Origin: Nectonema munidae
Lineage: Eukaryota; Nematomorpha; Nectonematoida; Nectonematidae
NCBI GenBank assembly: GCA_030549495.1
Contig: JAUIRK010000052.1
Location: 372,001-436,000 of the forward strand
Direction: 5' to 3'
DNA: 64,000 nt
Numbering within the stretch: position 1 is the stretch's first letter; every line of letters begins with the position of its first letter. Shown here piece by piece: positions 39,601-49,919 of this stretch. The translations under genes and the position numbers were made by a program. The notes below the pieces were generated by a model. The model worked only from the letters and a program-made list of their open reading frames with translations, made no database searches and was not told the origin of the DNA.

Positions 39601-42600
39601 GCAAAACAATCTTTCGCCTACAAAATCACCTTTCAACGAAAAGGCTCTTAGACCAAATGCCCATTCGACGAATCGTTCAGCAAAGAAGTGGTCGGCTATG
39701 AAAATTGTCCAGGCATCAGACCAACTTGATCGAGAACCTACGATACCACCCCCTACTCCACTTCCCAATAAAAACTTTTTAAAAAGACAGTAAGTTAGTC
39801 CGTAGCAATGGCACACATATCTTTAATTGCGCTTAGGGCGGATGCTGATTTTCTACCGCGACTCAAAATTTCAAACCACACTTCAAAAACGCGAACCTTA
39901 ATAATACAATAAAGTAAAATAAATAATACTTAATCAACACTTACACTTTTTCAAACATTGTTCATAATTTCATATTAAAACATACCATATGTTGCTCACC
40001 TTTATCGACCTTAGGAATATCATTCGTGCGTGGCATTAAATCGCAGAAAAAGTCAATCAATTGATTGATTTATTAACATGATTGCTTTATAACAGTTTAA
40101 AAATTTAGTTGACGCCTTGTTTCGTCTTATTCATTTTAACGTAAAAGGTAAATTTATAATAACATATGACATTCAATCAAATAATATATCGACATTTTGA
40201 TACAAAGTGTTTACAAAATAGGTTCAGAAGTTGATTCACCATATTCGATAAAAATTGTATGGGTAAACATGTATCTAAAAGTCGATTGAATATATGAAAC
40301 TTCGGGCAATTGTTGTTTGAGAATATTCGTGGACACCATTTTTAAATGATCTACACATGTGTTGTCATCTGATGGTGTGTGTGTGTGTGTAAACAAGTCT
40401 AAATTTTTTAATCTCATAAATTTTATATCAGAATTTCAATATATCGACCAAGATTTTTAAAAACTTGAATACCAAAATTTGAGATTTACTTCGAGTAGTT
40501 CAAGAAATTTTTAATATTTCCCTTGAAAAGTAAAACAATTTCTATTATTATGGATACAATACTACGTGCGTTCATTCTATTATTTGTTTGATAAATTGAG
40601 TTTCAATTTTTGTAAGTTTTTTTTGTCTACCCATTAGATGATGAAATTTGTTAACCAATGTTGTTTGAATATACGTATACGCACCTTAAATGATGAATCT
40701 TCTATGAGATTCATACACTAAGAGTAGTAATAGGATATTTAGCCGAAGGACATTTGACCAAAAAATATTAGTACAATTATTTACGTTTATTTAATTTATA
40801 ATTTTTCGTTTTTTCGATCGGTTTTTTAAACCGATTCTTATAAAATTTTTTTTATCAATTTTTGGAAATATTTAATCAACTAATTATATATACAATTATA
40901 TTATCTAAAAATTATCTAATGCTAGAGAATAAAAAAAATATCTGACAGACGAACTAAAAATAAAACGATAACGTTTTAAATTTAAATGTTAAATAATTTT
41001 TTTATAAAAAGAAGAAGAACTTTACATATTGTTTATGAAAACTTAGAATCAAAAGAGAAGGTGACAGCTTCTTTATACCTTTTAAAGAATTCCCCAAGTA
41101 ATTTTAGACATAATTTCATATCCAATGATTTGAATCAAGATGAAAGGATCAAGTTAAATGAAATGCGTCAGAAGGCTAAAAGTAAGAACACTGAAATTAA
41201 CTCTGATTATCATTTCATTGTAAAAGGGGATCGTATTTGTGGTATGAGTATTGTTAAGAGGTATTTTCGGAAAAAAGATTAGTTAATGCTTCTAATAGTT
41301 TTGGTTCTTTTTTAAATTATAAGATTTACAAGTTCTTAAAGATTTTTTATACTAACGCAAATCAATTATTGTCAAAAATAGATGAAATTAAAATAATAAT
41401 TAAAATTTATAACTTTGATATACTTTTTGTTACTGAGTTTTTATCAAAAAAAATCGATATAAAAAATTTTAACCTTAATCTTTTTAAGATTGATGGCTTC
41501 AAAATGTTCCATAATATAGATCATGAATACTTTACTAGTGATAACTTAACAAATAGAAGGGGTATAATTTGTTATTTTAAAAGCTATTTGTCTGTATACA
41601 TGCTTCCATTTAATTCAACTGATTTGTTTGAAAATTTGAACATTAGAATGTGTTTTAATAATCAAGTAACAACTTTCAGTTGTTTTTATAGAAGCCCTAA
41701 TGCAGACAAGGAAAAAACCACGGAGAAAATAATTCATAGAATAGGTGAAGTTAAATATAGTTCTAATTCAAGAAATTTAGTTATTTTAGGTGATTTCAAT
41801 TATCCTAGGATAGACTGGGATAAGTGTGACGCTCCACATAATTCTCCTGAGAGTCGGTTTTTAAACTTCGTTCAAAGTAGTTTATTGACACAAGTTATTC
41901 GGGCACCAACGAGAAGAGATCCAAGTGGTAATGAAAGTTTGTTAGATCTATTAATAACCAATGATAAAAAACTCATACAGAGTTTGACTATACTTCAATT
42001 CTTACAAAAAGTGATCATTATTGCGTGTCTTTTACTTTCTCAAAGGTACATCAATATTGAAAAGCTGTTCCAAAGTATAAGTTCAGTTCTGCTGATTATT
42101 TTTCTATTGAGAACAATTTTAAAGAAATAGATTGGAATATTTTACATAAAAATGATATAGAAACAAGTTCGAAAATTTTTGAAACTTTTTTGAAAAAACA
42201 AATTGAGCTTCATGTACCTAAATTAGAGGATAAAAAATCTTTTAAATTGTATATGAATAAAGATGCAATTTTTATTTATAAAAATAAAAAAAGATTATTT
42301 AATCTGTATAAAAAGTATGGCAATAAAAATAGTTTTGAACAATATAAAAAATGTAGCAATCATCTTAGAAAATTTACCAGGTAACTTAGAATTGATTATG
42401 AGGTAAAAATTTTAAAAGAATACAAGCAAAACTCAAAAAAAGTATGGAAGTATATTAATAGGAAGAAAAATAATTTAGCTATTGAAACAATATTGAGTGA
42501 AAATGGTAGTATAATTGAAGATGAGTTTTTACCTGAAGCCTTTAAAGAATACTTTTATTCCATGTATAAAAGAGAAGGTAAACTTTTGACTAGAAACGTT

Positions 42601-45600
42601 GAAGTTAAACTAATTTCACAACCCTTGGATAGAATGACTATAGAAATATCCGAAGTATACCATAAGCTCAAAAGTCTAGATGTTTCTAAATCACCTGGTA
42701 TTGACAACATTTCACCGCTTTTTTTTCAAAAACTCTGTAATGTTTTAGCGAAGCCTCTAACAGTTTTATATAATAAGTCTTTAGTGGAGCGTAAACTACC
42801 TGAATCATGGAAATTAAGCTGCGTATTACCGGTTTTTAAAAAAGGTGAGAAAAAGCTCATTACTAATTATAGACCAATATCAGTCATTAATATAATTTTC
42901 AAAGTGCTTGAATCGATTATAAAGGACAAGGTTGTTGACCATCTTGATAAAAACAATTTGATATCGCGACAACAGCATGGCTTTCTTCCAAAAAAATCAA
43001 CAATAACAAATCGAATTGAATTTTCTAATGAATTTTCCCTTGAAATGAATATCAGTAAAACTGTGAACATTATTTATTTGGACTTTCAGAAGGCTTTTGA
43101 TACTGTCCCCCATGAAAGACTCTTGTTAAAGTTGAAATCTTATGGTATAGGAGAAAACCTTATAGAATGGTTCAGGGACTATATTTTTAATAGAAAATTT
43201 ATTGTTCGATTGAATGGATTATGCTCATCAACTTCAGAAATAATAAGTGGAATCCCTCAAGGTTCTGTATTGGGACCTGTATTTTTCTCTATGTTTATAA
43301 ATGATATTTGTGATGATCTAAAATCAAATATAAAAATTTATGCTGATGATATAAAATTATTCAAGGGTTCAAAGGGTGAAGGTACGAAGAATATACAGAA
43401 TGATCTATACAAAATATATAGATGGAGTAAAGAATGGGATATGCAGTTGAATATAAATAAGTGCTATCACCTTCAAATTGGGAAAAAAGAGGATGCCAGT
43501 TTTTATATAGGCGGGACTAAGCTAAACCAAGTTGAAAAGCATAATGATCTAGGATTAATCGTTGATTCAAAGTTTTGTTTCTCTGATCATGTATTGCACG
43601 TTGTCAAGAAAGCCTTCACTATTCTACACATGTTGAACAATACCTTCATCTTATCTGAAATCGAAATTTCTCTGTATTTATACAAATCTTTAGTCAGACC
43701 TGTTCTGGAATACGCAAATGTTATTTTTGGAAGTTCATCAATTATCAACATCAGAAAAATAGAAAAGGTTCAAAAAGTATTCACAAAGCACTTGAAAGGA
43801 ATGCAAAATTTATGTTATATTGAAAGACTTCAAAAGATTGACCTGCCTTCTTTATATTATCGAAGCCTGAGAAATGAAATGATATCAATATTTAATATCG
43901 TAAAAGGAAATATGAAGATTGATGATAAAGTTTTGCCTGAATATTCGAAGAGAATTTCCAGATCACACTTGCTGAAGTTTGCACCTGAATCCTTTCAAAG
44001 TAAGTATAGAAGCAGATATTTAATCCAAAGAGCATACAATCACTGGAATGGCTTACCTAATGAAGTTGTTAACTCAATTACTGTGAAAGAATTTGAAAAA
44101 AAACTCGATGAATTTTGGAAAGACAAAATATTTGCCGTTCGTTGAAAAATACGCTATATTTGATGCAATTCTCATAGGCTGCTAGCCTCTTTAAATTGCT
44201 TAATAAACTTATGTTATGTTATAAAATCTTATAAATTCATAGATATATTTTTTTATTGAAAAAAAAAATTTCCAAATTTATTTTAAATAGTTTAATTTGC
44301 TTCTTTCAATAAAAAATTTTTTTTTATGAATATATAAAAAATTAAAAAAAAAACTTTAATTTAACCTATAAAGTTAAGTTAAAGTTTTTTTAGTAATTTA
44401 TTTATATAATTAGATAGATTTTAGATCATTTGAACGAATGAAATTTTTTTAAACATAAATCTGAACTCAATAAAAAAAAATTTATTGTCGATTGAAAAAA
44501 TATAATGCAAATTGCCAAATATTTTGAATACATAACAAAATATTACCTAAGAATATTAAACTTATAATAATAATAATATGGGCCAAATATCGAGTAACAA
44601 TAAATGTAAAACATATTTGTAATATCCTGACCATATTTTAAAAATATGGACGTATGATTGGATAAAAGATTTTGATTGATTTAAAGCACAGTCACTAATA
44701 AACGCAAATTTATTCGAAACAGAGTCTACAGTTTGAAATTTTTTACTACATAGTAAATGCTTACGTGATATATTTTTTTCGCAATTTTACGCCTTTTTGC
44801 CCAATAAATAAAAATTTTGATCATATTTCTGATTTTATTCAAAAAAAATTAGGCTTAAAATTAAATTATTTTTTAATTATTTGAGTTAATGAATATAATT
44901 TGATGAATTGAGAAATGTTTTACAAAGCGCTTGGAAAATATATCTTTACATTTTTTCAACCCTTTTTATTAGACATATACAAAATATCAGGTTTTTTTCA
45001 AGTAGAATTTTAAATTGTCATCCAGTAAATATGCAATTAATCAAAACTTTCAAAATGGTACGTCTCGTCATCATAGTTAAGAATTCAGTGTTAACAAAAA
45101 AAAACCGCACCATAACCATAAAATCCGTTTTTATAAAAAACGATTTTTAATTAACACTGAAATAGTATTTCGCTTACTTAAACTGAATCGAAATTGCTGC
45201 GCATATGATATACCAAAAAAATTAATAAATCATATTATTCATAAATAATAGATCAATAAATATGCAAAATTTTGACTGTTTCAATATGATATATTCGTAA
45301 CCTATATTTCCTGAAACTTTGCTACGTGTGTCGCAAAATACGAGGATGAGTGCCTCGGAGCTGCGGTTGAGAACCACTCGCTAAGATGAAGAAGAAAAGG
45401 TTGCTTATGTTTTGATTGGATAGCCAGAAATCGTTGAATATAAGATTATTATTAGAGGGAAAAGAAGTTTATTGAAAAACATCACAAAAAATTCAGAGTG
45501 AGAAGCGTGCATATTATACACATTTTTAAACATCAAAACAGTGAGATTTTAATGGGCCCCAAAATGAGTATATATTTATTTTTAGGATAAATGAAAGAGG

Positions 45601-48600
45601 GTATATATATATTTTATGTATGTGTATTTGATAAATTTCATGTGGTTAATGTGAAACGTGATATTTATAGCAATAATTACCTTCTTTTATTCTATAAAAA
45701 ATGTACCATAAAAAAGATATGTGGTAATGAAAAAGATGAACAACTTTTTGTTATGAATTGTTAACTCCCAAAAGTATACAGAAGATAAAAAAATCTTACA
45801 TTAAAAGTTTCAAAAGATTTATTCTTCCATAAAAAATATTTTTTTATCAATTCATTGTACAAAGAAAAGCCTTTGTAGGGAGGGGGATCTATAAATTGGC
45901 ATTAGAGGAGGGGGGGGGGCTGATTTTACTAAACTAGAACTCAAATTTCAAGCATATAAATTTAATGATATGGTTTTAAAACAAATCCTTATAGATGCAT
46001 GTTAATAACTATGTATATGATTAATAGTTTAACCAAAGCATTATGTATTAAATGAAAGTCAAAGACATTTTGCAAATGTTTTTTAAATTTTTTGTAACAG
46101 GTCTCATTTAATTTTAGGGAGGGCGTACGTCGGCTCCGTGCCCCTCTAAATCCGCCTATGCTTGAAGCAAAAATGTGAAAAATTTACATCATAGTTAAAG
46201 TAAATATTTTATTTACAAGTAAAATGTCGACGCAAAAAGAACATCTCGGTAGATCAAAATTTCTCTTCATAAAAAAAATTTTAGACACTATTTTTCATAA
46301 AAGAAATATGGAATTAAATGCTTTTGTAAATTTCAATCAAATCTGAGAGAGTTGAAAGAACGTTGAAATACTTCAATCAAAGAAGCCAAGCAAATCAAAG
46401 ACGCCTATAACTCTCGTCTCTCAACTATTGGATGCGCATAATTATATATTTTTCTTTTTTTAACAAATAGAAAAACATGGATGCTAAAAGTTAAATACAA
46501 AAGTTATTCTTTCAGTATTCAAAGTTTATGGCCGGAATTTTGCCAATTTAAGCGATTATTTGAGAGAAATGCAAAATTGTCAAAATTCTTTTGACAATAT
46601 ATGTTAACAATGTATTCAAGATCAGTATATCAAATGCTATTCTCGCATTCCTAGAAGTTACGCTTTCTATAGGATGGATAGTGGGTATCGAAAGCGCCTC
46701 CTATAACTTTTACAACACTTTGAGAATCAGTTGCTTTTCAAAGATGAGTTCCTTCATTTCACCATTTTAAAATACATTTTATATACAAATGCCAAAGTGT
46801 TAAACTTTTTTTAATTTACATTTTTAAAATAAAAATACACATAACCCCCATATGTGTTATCTGGAAGAAGATGGACATTTTCTACATCTCATTTCATTTA
46901 TTTGAAATTTTATATTGGCTTTGAAGTAAAGCACGCATTTAAATATTTTTCATAGGCGATTTCGTGTTTCAGAAAGGCCAAGAATTTTATTTGGCCATTT
47001 AAAATAGATCATGGAGTAACCTAGTATATCGAGATTTTTAAGGGATTCAGCAGATTCGCACCCGGTTCGTTAGAACCGTCTGACGGAAATTTGTGGGTTC
47101 GGCGAACCGACTACTCACTCTCACTTGTTCCAATTTTATTGGGAAATAATGTAAAATTGATCAGTTTATTTGCTGACAAATTTGACTTTTTTGTAACAGA
47201 AGTGGCTGACAAAACATTTGGATCCCACTACTGCAGTACGCCGGCCTAAGAGATCTAGTATAAGCGTATATAGTTACTTAAAACTTTTGTAATTATAGAA
47301 TCAAAAATATATAAATGTTCATGTTTAATGATAGAGATATTAAATCTCTACGATTGAGTTGCATGTTTTCTATATACAAATTTAAATAAGCATCTTAGCA
47401 ATCTTTTGGAAAAGTGTTTGAAGTTAATAATCTTCTATTAAGTTATTGTTTAATTAATGATTACTTCTATTTATTAATTAGAATTAGCTAACAACTTGAT
47501 AGACGTAAGCCAAAATGGTAAAATTAAGTTTTACTATTTTTATAGTAATATTACTATCTCAATTCATGTAAATTCAGAGCTTTTCCTCAATTTTTTGGAT
47601 AAATATATTTACAATATTTTTCTGTTTTGTCAGCAATACCAATATTTGGATAATATATCAATGATATAGAGAACTTAAAAATCTTTAGTTTTTAAGAGGC
47701 TTTTTCCATCAGATGTTTTACCTCATTGAAAGTGAACTCATTACTAAAAATATTAAATATATAAGGATTCTATAATATTTTAATTACCTAGTAAATTATG
47801 AATTGTTATACAGTCAGTCACCAGTTAAAGTAGTTACTGTGACCACTTTTTGTTTTAAGTGGTTTTATCTTAGTTAACATATTTGCCTATAAAGTACGTG
47901 ATGTACTCTATAGTTGCGGCCTTCGGGCTTTTGGATGCGCAAAGTACCACGCATATCTATACTCTCTCAAAGTTTGTACTTTACCCGAGTATTTGATTTT
48001 TAATTTCAATTTTGAGTATATTGTTAATCTTTTAGTTTGTTAGGTTACATTTTATGTTATTTTTCTTAATATTAAAATAAATAAAAATCTCTCTCTCTCT
48101 CTGTCAATATAAAATACCCTCCCTATTTGGTTATTTGTGTTGGCATTAGGTAAGTGTTTTTAATTTAAAACAAAATCAAAAATGGAAAAATTCAAACCAA
48201 AAATTTTCTGACTTTTTACAGGTTAAAGAATACACATTTTTTTTTCTAAAAAATTGAAGGTTTAACGAATATTTATAAAAAATTTTTTTTAACACGTTTA
48301 ACGTTTTAATAACGTCTACAAATATTGAATTTTTGTATGTATATCAGTTTGTAGGCCAATGTTCTTTGAAAAGAACAGAAACTCCGTGAGTATGTGTTCT
48401 CAATAAATGCATTCTAATTCTAATAATTTTGGTATCAATGAACTTGACCTGGTTTTCGAGGTTTCCTGATTATTATCAGAGTCTGAATTATTGAGGTCTG
48501 ATTCAATACAGATTTTTACTCCCCTTTTACGATAGCTAAATACAACGTATATCTATTAAGTTTAGACTTTAGTTCTTTTTCTTCTAGTTTACATGTATCT

Positions 48601-49090
48601 CCGTTTATATATATTTCATTTCGTGAATAAAACAACCTTTATGGAGCTAAAATTTTAAATGATCAAAATTCTCCTTCAAGAGTCTGTGAGAAATCGAAAT
48701 TTTGCCAATAAAAATCCATTTTGCTCATTTAAAAAGCGCAAATTTTTTCATTATTTTTCCTCTTCTTGTTTGCATGGAATCTTATAGTATACCTGGCTTC
48801 AACATTAGCGATTTCATATACGCATTTAGTCCACCCAAAAGAAATATGCTAAAGCAAAATTGCGATTGATCAATAAGCATTAATTCAATATGCAAACATT
48901 CCGCTCTTATTGGAGTAAATTCAAGGCCTCCATTGCAAACAAATTTCTTCAAGGTAATAATAATAATTCTAATGAAAGGGGGGGGGGGGGTGCGGGCGTT
49001 TAGAAATATAAGCAGATAGATACACATACCATTTCTTTCTTTTCCCATCAACTTATCGAGCATGAGTTTCATTTGTTCTTTCGCCGTCAT
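24455..49090 (-). CDS. LUC7L: LUC7-like U1 snRNP-associated splicing factor, 7 exons, 329 aa
   Basis: LUC7 proteins bind U1 snRNP and help select 5' splice sites in the nucleus. Exons, 5' to 3': 49030-49090, 36880-36974, 34931-35029, 34124-34234, 28580-28723, 26161-26441, 24455-24653. Their 990 bases form one frame with GT-AG borders and matching phases. Residues 1-20 (EQMKLMLDKLMG) match the LUC7 N-terminus. Finger 1 is C3H: Cys36, Cys44, Cys59, His63. A helical and coiled-coil stretch spans about 86-175. Finger 2 is C2H2: Cys190, Cys193, His209, His215. The tail has a short Arg/Ser part (SQSPSKKSRSRHK) and then runs of His and Lys instead of the long RS domain of human LUC7L. Spacing fits LUC7L/LUC7L2 better than LUC7L3. 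The first intron is 12 kb and holds an antisense LINE. The exon 6 donor (CACAA then gtatga) was chosen by phase; an earlier gtgagc would put exon 7 out of frame. Confidence 0.9.
26161..26441 (-). CDS. LUC7L: LUC7-like exon 6
   Basis: 281 bases holding finger 2 (LCSICGVYISSS, then INHNSGKLHIAYAEMRAKLA). Acceptor ttgttttag; ends with two bases of a Lys codon at a gtatga donor. Confidence 0.88.
27640..27790 (+). repeat. SINE copy (tRNA-like)
   Basis: Best-preserved copy: a tRNA-like start, B-box-like TCGGTTCGATAGC, then CATCAAGCCTCCTTTCC, CATAGTTTGATACAAGTAG and ATGAAAACATCCCAC. Lies in LUC7 intron 5. Confidence 0.55.
28074..28517. repeat. MITE with C/G-run inverted termini, 444 bp
   Basis: Inverted ends contain GGTACTTATGGGTTATCTCC followed by a run of C (left, 28076-28099; facing copy 28487-28517). 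A 6-bp direct repeat, AAATCG, flanks it at 28068-28073 and 28518-28523. The interior holds an (AAG)n tract at 28244-28263. It lies in LUC7 intron 5, about 60 bases from the exon 5 donor. Confidence 0.7.
28580..28723 (-). CDS. LUC7L: LUC7-like exon 5
   Basis: 48 codons of charged coiled coil (EEVNKELEKEIEETEKML, then CTELGGVDETSILRKKIEDL), matching the LUC7 segment with GNVDES. Acceptor atttcag. The donor gtattt is weak but phase and homology place it here. A MITE begins about 60 bases into the next intron. Confidence 0.87.
28865..28981. repeat. Second copy of the CAGACGAT piggyBac-type MITE
   Basis: Flanked by TTAA at 28861-28864 and 28982-28985. The ends are only partly inverted, but the three internal CAGACGAT units and their spacing match 15135-15264. 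Confidence 0.5.
29028..29221 (-). CDS. Unassigned terminal exon with a transmembrane segment
   Basis: After the acceptor gtattttcag, 63 codons are open to a TAA overlapped by an AATAAA signal. The peptide begins NLHKGHP, continues with the hydrophobic stretch YVLLTLCVVTLLLVVLYV (about 18 residues), then the basic KRTHSPKLKKLSP, as in a single-pass membrane protein with a positive cytoplasmic flank. The hydrophobic residues use CTG, GTG and CTC codons, unlike the AT-driven hydrophobic frames around. It lies in LUC7 intron 4, on the same strand, and its phase does not fit LUC7. It does fit the small ATG exon at 40000-40036. The plus strand is also open here for about 50 codons, so chance cannot be excluded. 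Confidence 0.4.
29452..29607 (+). repeat. Retroelement 3' tail with (AAAT)n
   Basis: TGCGGCCTCCTGGCTTTTGG resembles the stretch at 47913-47935 and ends in AAATAAAT repeats. Looks like the 3' end of a LINE or SINE. Confidence 0.4.
29608..34123. other. LUC7 intron 4 interior, no gene seen
   Basis: AT-rich, with an AT dinucleotide run near 30226-30240. A palindrome GTTCCCACATGGGAAC near 32527 resembles the one in the MITE at 15135. A SINE copy lies at 33040. No coding frame supported. Confidence 0.4.
33040..33165 (+). repeat. SINE copy (tRNA-like)
   Basis: B-box-like GGGTTCGATCC, then CATCAAGCCTTCTTTGC, shared with the copy at 27640; the rest is diverged. Confidence 0.45.
34124..34234 (-). CDS. 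LUC7L: LUC7-like exon 4
   Basis: 37 codons, helical: LYEALKTFLNRTDHN, then KEILRKQQASLDAAKMEA. Acceptor ttttaacag, donor gtaaag. Overlapping frames on both strands are shadows. Confidence 0.9.
34931..35029 (-). CDS. LUC7L: LUC7-like exon 3
   Basis: 33 codons from RRDVEHCEFVHD (third Cys and His of finger 1) to NYFYEIE. Acceptor ttttaacag, donor gtaagc, phase 0 on both sides. Confidence 0.9.
36511..36667 (+). repeat. CTT-tailed retroelement 3' end, copy 1
   Basis: Shares AGCGGTTT, then AAACCTTTGGAAGCTAA with 39306-39446 and ends AATAAAG followed by (TTC)n at about 36642-36667. Inside LUC7 intron 2. Confidence 0.5.
36880..36974 (-). CDS. LUC7L: LUC7-like exon 2
   Basis: Encodes VKFDDRNVCKAYLLGFCPYD and neighbours, with the first two Cys of the C3H finger. 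Acceptor tatatatag, donor gtaagg; starts with two bases completing Gly21 and ends in phase 0. Confidence 0.9.
37601..37720 (-). CDS. Unassigned terminal exon in LUC7 intron 1
   Basis: After the acceptor ggttattcag the phase-0 frame reads 39 codons to a TGA: YKGFDFGPCRRLLENLEEKV, then TLKSFSMLEFDDHLIRDED. AATAAA follows at 37526-37531, about 70 bases downstream, so it looks like a last exon. A shifted frame (after one base) is open only for 12 codons. I do not recognise the protein. It lies on the LUC7 strand but has no place in the LUC7 frame. Confidence 0.4.
   Translation of the reverse strand, partial: YKGFDFGPCRRLLENLEEKVTLKSFSMLEFDDHLIRDED
39306..39446 (+). repeat. CTT-tailed retroelement 3' end, copy 2
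   Basis: TAGCGGTTTTCATAAACC, then TTTGGAAGCTAAC, as at 36511; ends AATAAAATCC followed by TTCTTCTTC. Confidence 0.5.
39602..39789 (+). CDS. Unassigned internal exon, antisense to LUC7 intron 1
   Basis: Acceptor catttatgcag and donor gtaagt enclose 188 bases, open in one frame for 62 codons plus two bases. The peptide includes NNLSPTKSPFNEKALRPN, KKWSAMKIVQASDQLDREPT and IPPPTPLPNKNFLKR: polar, Ser/Pro-rich and probably disordered. The opposite strand lacks splice sites. I do not recognise it. Its end phase fits the exon at 60234-60408, 20 kb away, but other exons could lie between them. Confidence 0.45.
40000..40036 (-). CDS. Possible small first exon (MPRTNDIPKVDK)
   Basis: ATG at 40036 opens 12 codons plus one base to a good donor (AAAG then gtgagc). 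An in-frame stop lies upstream. The end phase fits the membrane exon at 29028-29221, which would give a 76-residue protein. Supported only by the splice site and phase. Confidence 0.25.
40211..40368 (-). CDS. Unassigned exon-like frame in LUC7 intron 1
   Basis: Acceptor acacaccatcag, then 51 codons to a stop: DNTCVDHLKMVSTNILKQQL, then PEVSYIQSTFRYMFTHTIFI and EYGESTSEPIL. A gtaaac donor overlaps the stop, so it may be internal rather than terminal. Balanced composition, no family recognised. Confidence 0.35.
41369..42130 (+). pseudogene. LINE endonuclease domain
   Basis: AP-endonuclease-type fold: FVTEFL near the start, NRRGIICYFKS, CFYRSPNADKEKT, ILGDFNYPRIDW (catalytic Asp and Asn) and ESLLDLLITND. 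The final catalytic SDH (KSDHYCVSFTFS) reads in another frame near 42005-42040, so one frameshift separates it from the rest. Part of the LINE polyprotein. Confidence 0.85.
42493..44145 (+). CDS. LINE reverse transcriptase, 550 codons open
   Basis: RT blocks in order: DVSKSPGIDNISPLFF (63-78), LPVFKKGEKKLITNYRPIS (112-130), motif A YLDFQKAFDTVPHERLL (195-211), motif B GIPQGSVLGP (253-262), motif C YADD (283-286), then LVRPVLEYANVIFG and the C-terminal NHWNGLPNEVV. The catalytic Asp residues 197, 285 and 286 are present. This block order and the GLPNEVV tail fit the CR1/L2/Jockey group. The frame lacks stops, suggesting moderate age. Confidence 0.93.
   Translation: MSENGSIIEDEFLPEAFKEYFYSMYKREGKLLTRNVEVKLISQPLDRMTIEISEVYHKLKSLDVSKSPGIDNISPLFFQKLCNVLAKPLTVLYNKSLVERKLPESWKLSCVLPVFKKGEKKLITNYRPISVINIIFKVLESIIKDKVVDHLDKNNLISRQQHGFLPKKSTITNRIEFSNEFSLEMNISKTVNIIYLDFQKAFDTVPHERLLLKLKSYGIGENLIEWFRDYIFNRKFIVRLNGLCSSTSEIISGIPQGSVLGPVFFSMFINDICDDLKSNIKIYADDIKLFKGSKGEGTKNIQNDLYKIYRWSKEWDMQLNINKCYHLQIGKKEDASFYIGGTKLNQVEKHNDLGLIVDSKFCFSDHVLHVVKKAFTILHMLNNTFILSEIEISLYLYKSLVRPVLEYANVIFGSSSIINIRKIEKVQKVFTKHLKGMQNLCYIERLQKIDLPSLYYRSLRNEMISIFNIVKGNMKIDDKVLPEYSKRISRSHLLKFAPESFQSKYRSRYLIQRAYNHWNGLPNEVVNSITVKEFEKKLDEFWKDKIFAVR
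44220..47879. other. LUC7 intron 1 interior, no gene seen
   Basis: AT-rich. Near 45340-45380 TTGAGAACCACTCGC resembles an hAT end. At about 46120-46165 GCCCCTCTAAATCCGCCTATG looks like the right end of another hAT-type element. Its partner is unclear, though a G run lies near 45905. At 47060-47105 GGTTCG pairs form imperfect inverted motifs. Confidence 0.4.
47880..48102 (+). repeat. Retroelement 3' tail with (TC)n
   Basis: TGCGGCCTTCGGGCTTTTGG matches the element at 29452 and ends in AATAAATAAAAA followed by (TC)n. Confidence 0.4.
49030..49090 (-). CDS. LUC7L: LUC7-like exon 1
   Basis: Start codon at 49090; encodes MTAKEQMKLMLDKLMGKERN plus one base of a Gly codon. The donor gtatgt follows at 49029. 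The peptide aligns with the conserved LUC7 start. Confidence 0.88.
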
Positions 49091-49919
49091 TTACTGCTTT
49101 TTATATCTAGAAAATAAATCGTATTTAAATTTATGTAAAACATTTTATATTAAGTTCATTTTTATGTAATTAAATAATGCTGAAGCTTTCAAAATTAAAA
49201 AGACATTATCTATAACCTCCTGAACCATTGGCCCAAAAATATCTTATTCATTTTGCATAATGTTGTTTTAAAAGAAGTTGACATTATCTAAAACCCTGAG
49301 CCCAAAAATCTCTCATTCTTTTTCTAATACTTCGTTATAGTATCACTATAACATAGAGATCATTAAAAATGGCCCCATATCCCTTTTCGCAAACACAATA
49401 AATCTTACCAAGTTGTCTTCCCATTTTCATTACTTCAAGTCAAAGAAGGAGCAATTATGGAAAGTATTAATTAAATTAAAGCACAGCAAAATCTGGGTAA
49501 TTGAAAGAATATTCCAAAAATACAATGACTTTAACCCCGTTGTCTCCCCCCTTTTATTATTTCAAAGTAAGCACGGAGCAAACGTTAAACAGTGTCAAAT
49601 TAAGCACACCGGAATTATAGTGGATGTCTTCATCCTTTTGAGGCTTAGGCACTACAAAAGATATCTTTAAAAACTCCTTAAAACTTTCGAATTTTTTTTT
49701 GGGGGTTTTAGTCTAACCATCTTTTTTTATAATGCTTTAAACGTATTTGCCGTGTTTTGGGATCTTTTGGGTGTCTAGTCTGAGCGCAGTTTGACGTATT
49801 ACAGCGCATGTTTCAACTTGATTTGAGTGAAATAGCTATAACACACAAATTAATAGCTAGCTTAATTTAAGGCTTGAATCATTGTGTGCCTAACCTGATA
49901 ATGACAGCACGGTATAAAA
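49091..49919. other. Sequence upstream of LUC7 exon 1
   Basis: Should contain the LUC7 promoter. No named element is supported. A donor-like site (ACTTG then gtaaga, minus strand, near 49411) could belong to an untranslated leader exon. Confidence 0.3.

Larger units (their letters stand above)
40986..44219 (+). mobile_element. CR1/Jockey-type LINE in LUC7 intron 1
   Basis: A non-LTR retrotransposon, antisense to LUC7. The end of an ORF1-like frame is at 40986-41282, the endonuclease at 41369-42130 and the reverse transcriptase at 42493-44145. The 3' end has CATAGGCTGCTAGCCTC, able to form a short hairpin, then a TTATGTTATGTTATA tail at about 44205-44221. The endonuclease frame shifts before its SDH motif, so the copy is probably dead, though most of the RT is intact. 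Confidence 0.92.

Noticed and set aside
48782-49029. Continuation of the exon 1 frame past 49029
   Set aside because: Beyond the gtatgt donor it reads low-complexity Pro and hydrophobic residues from a G-run; the LUC7 alignment resumes in exon 2.
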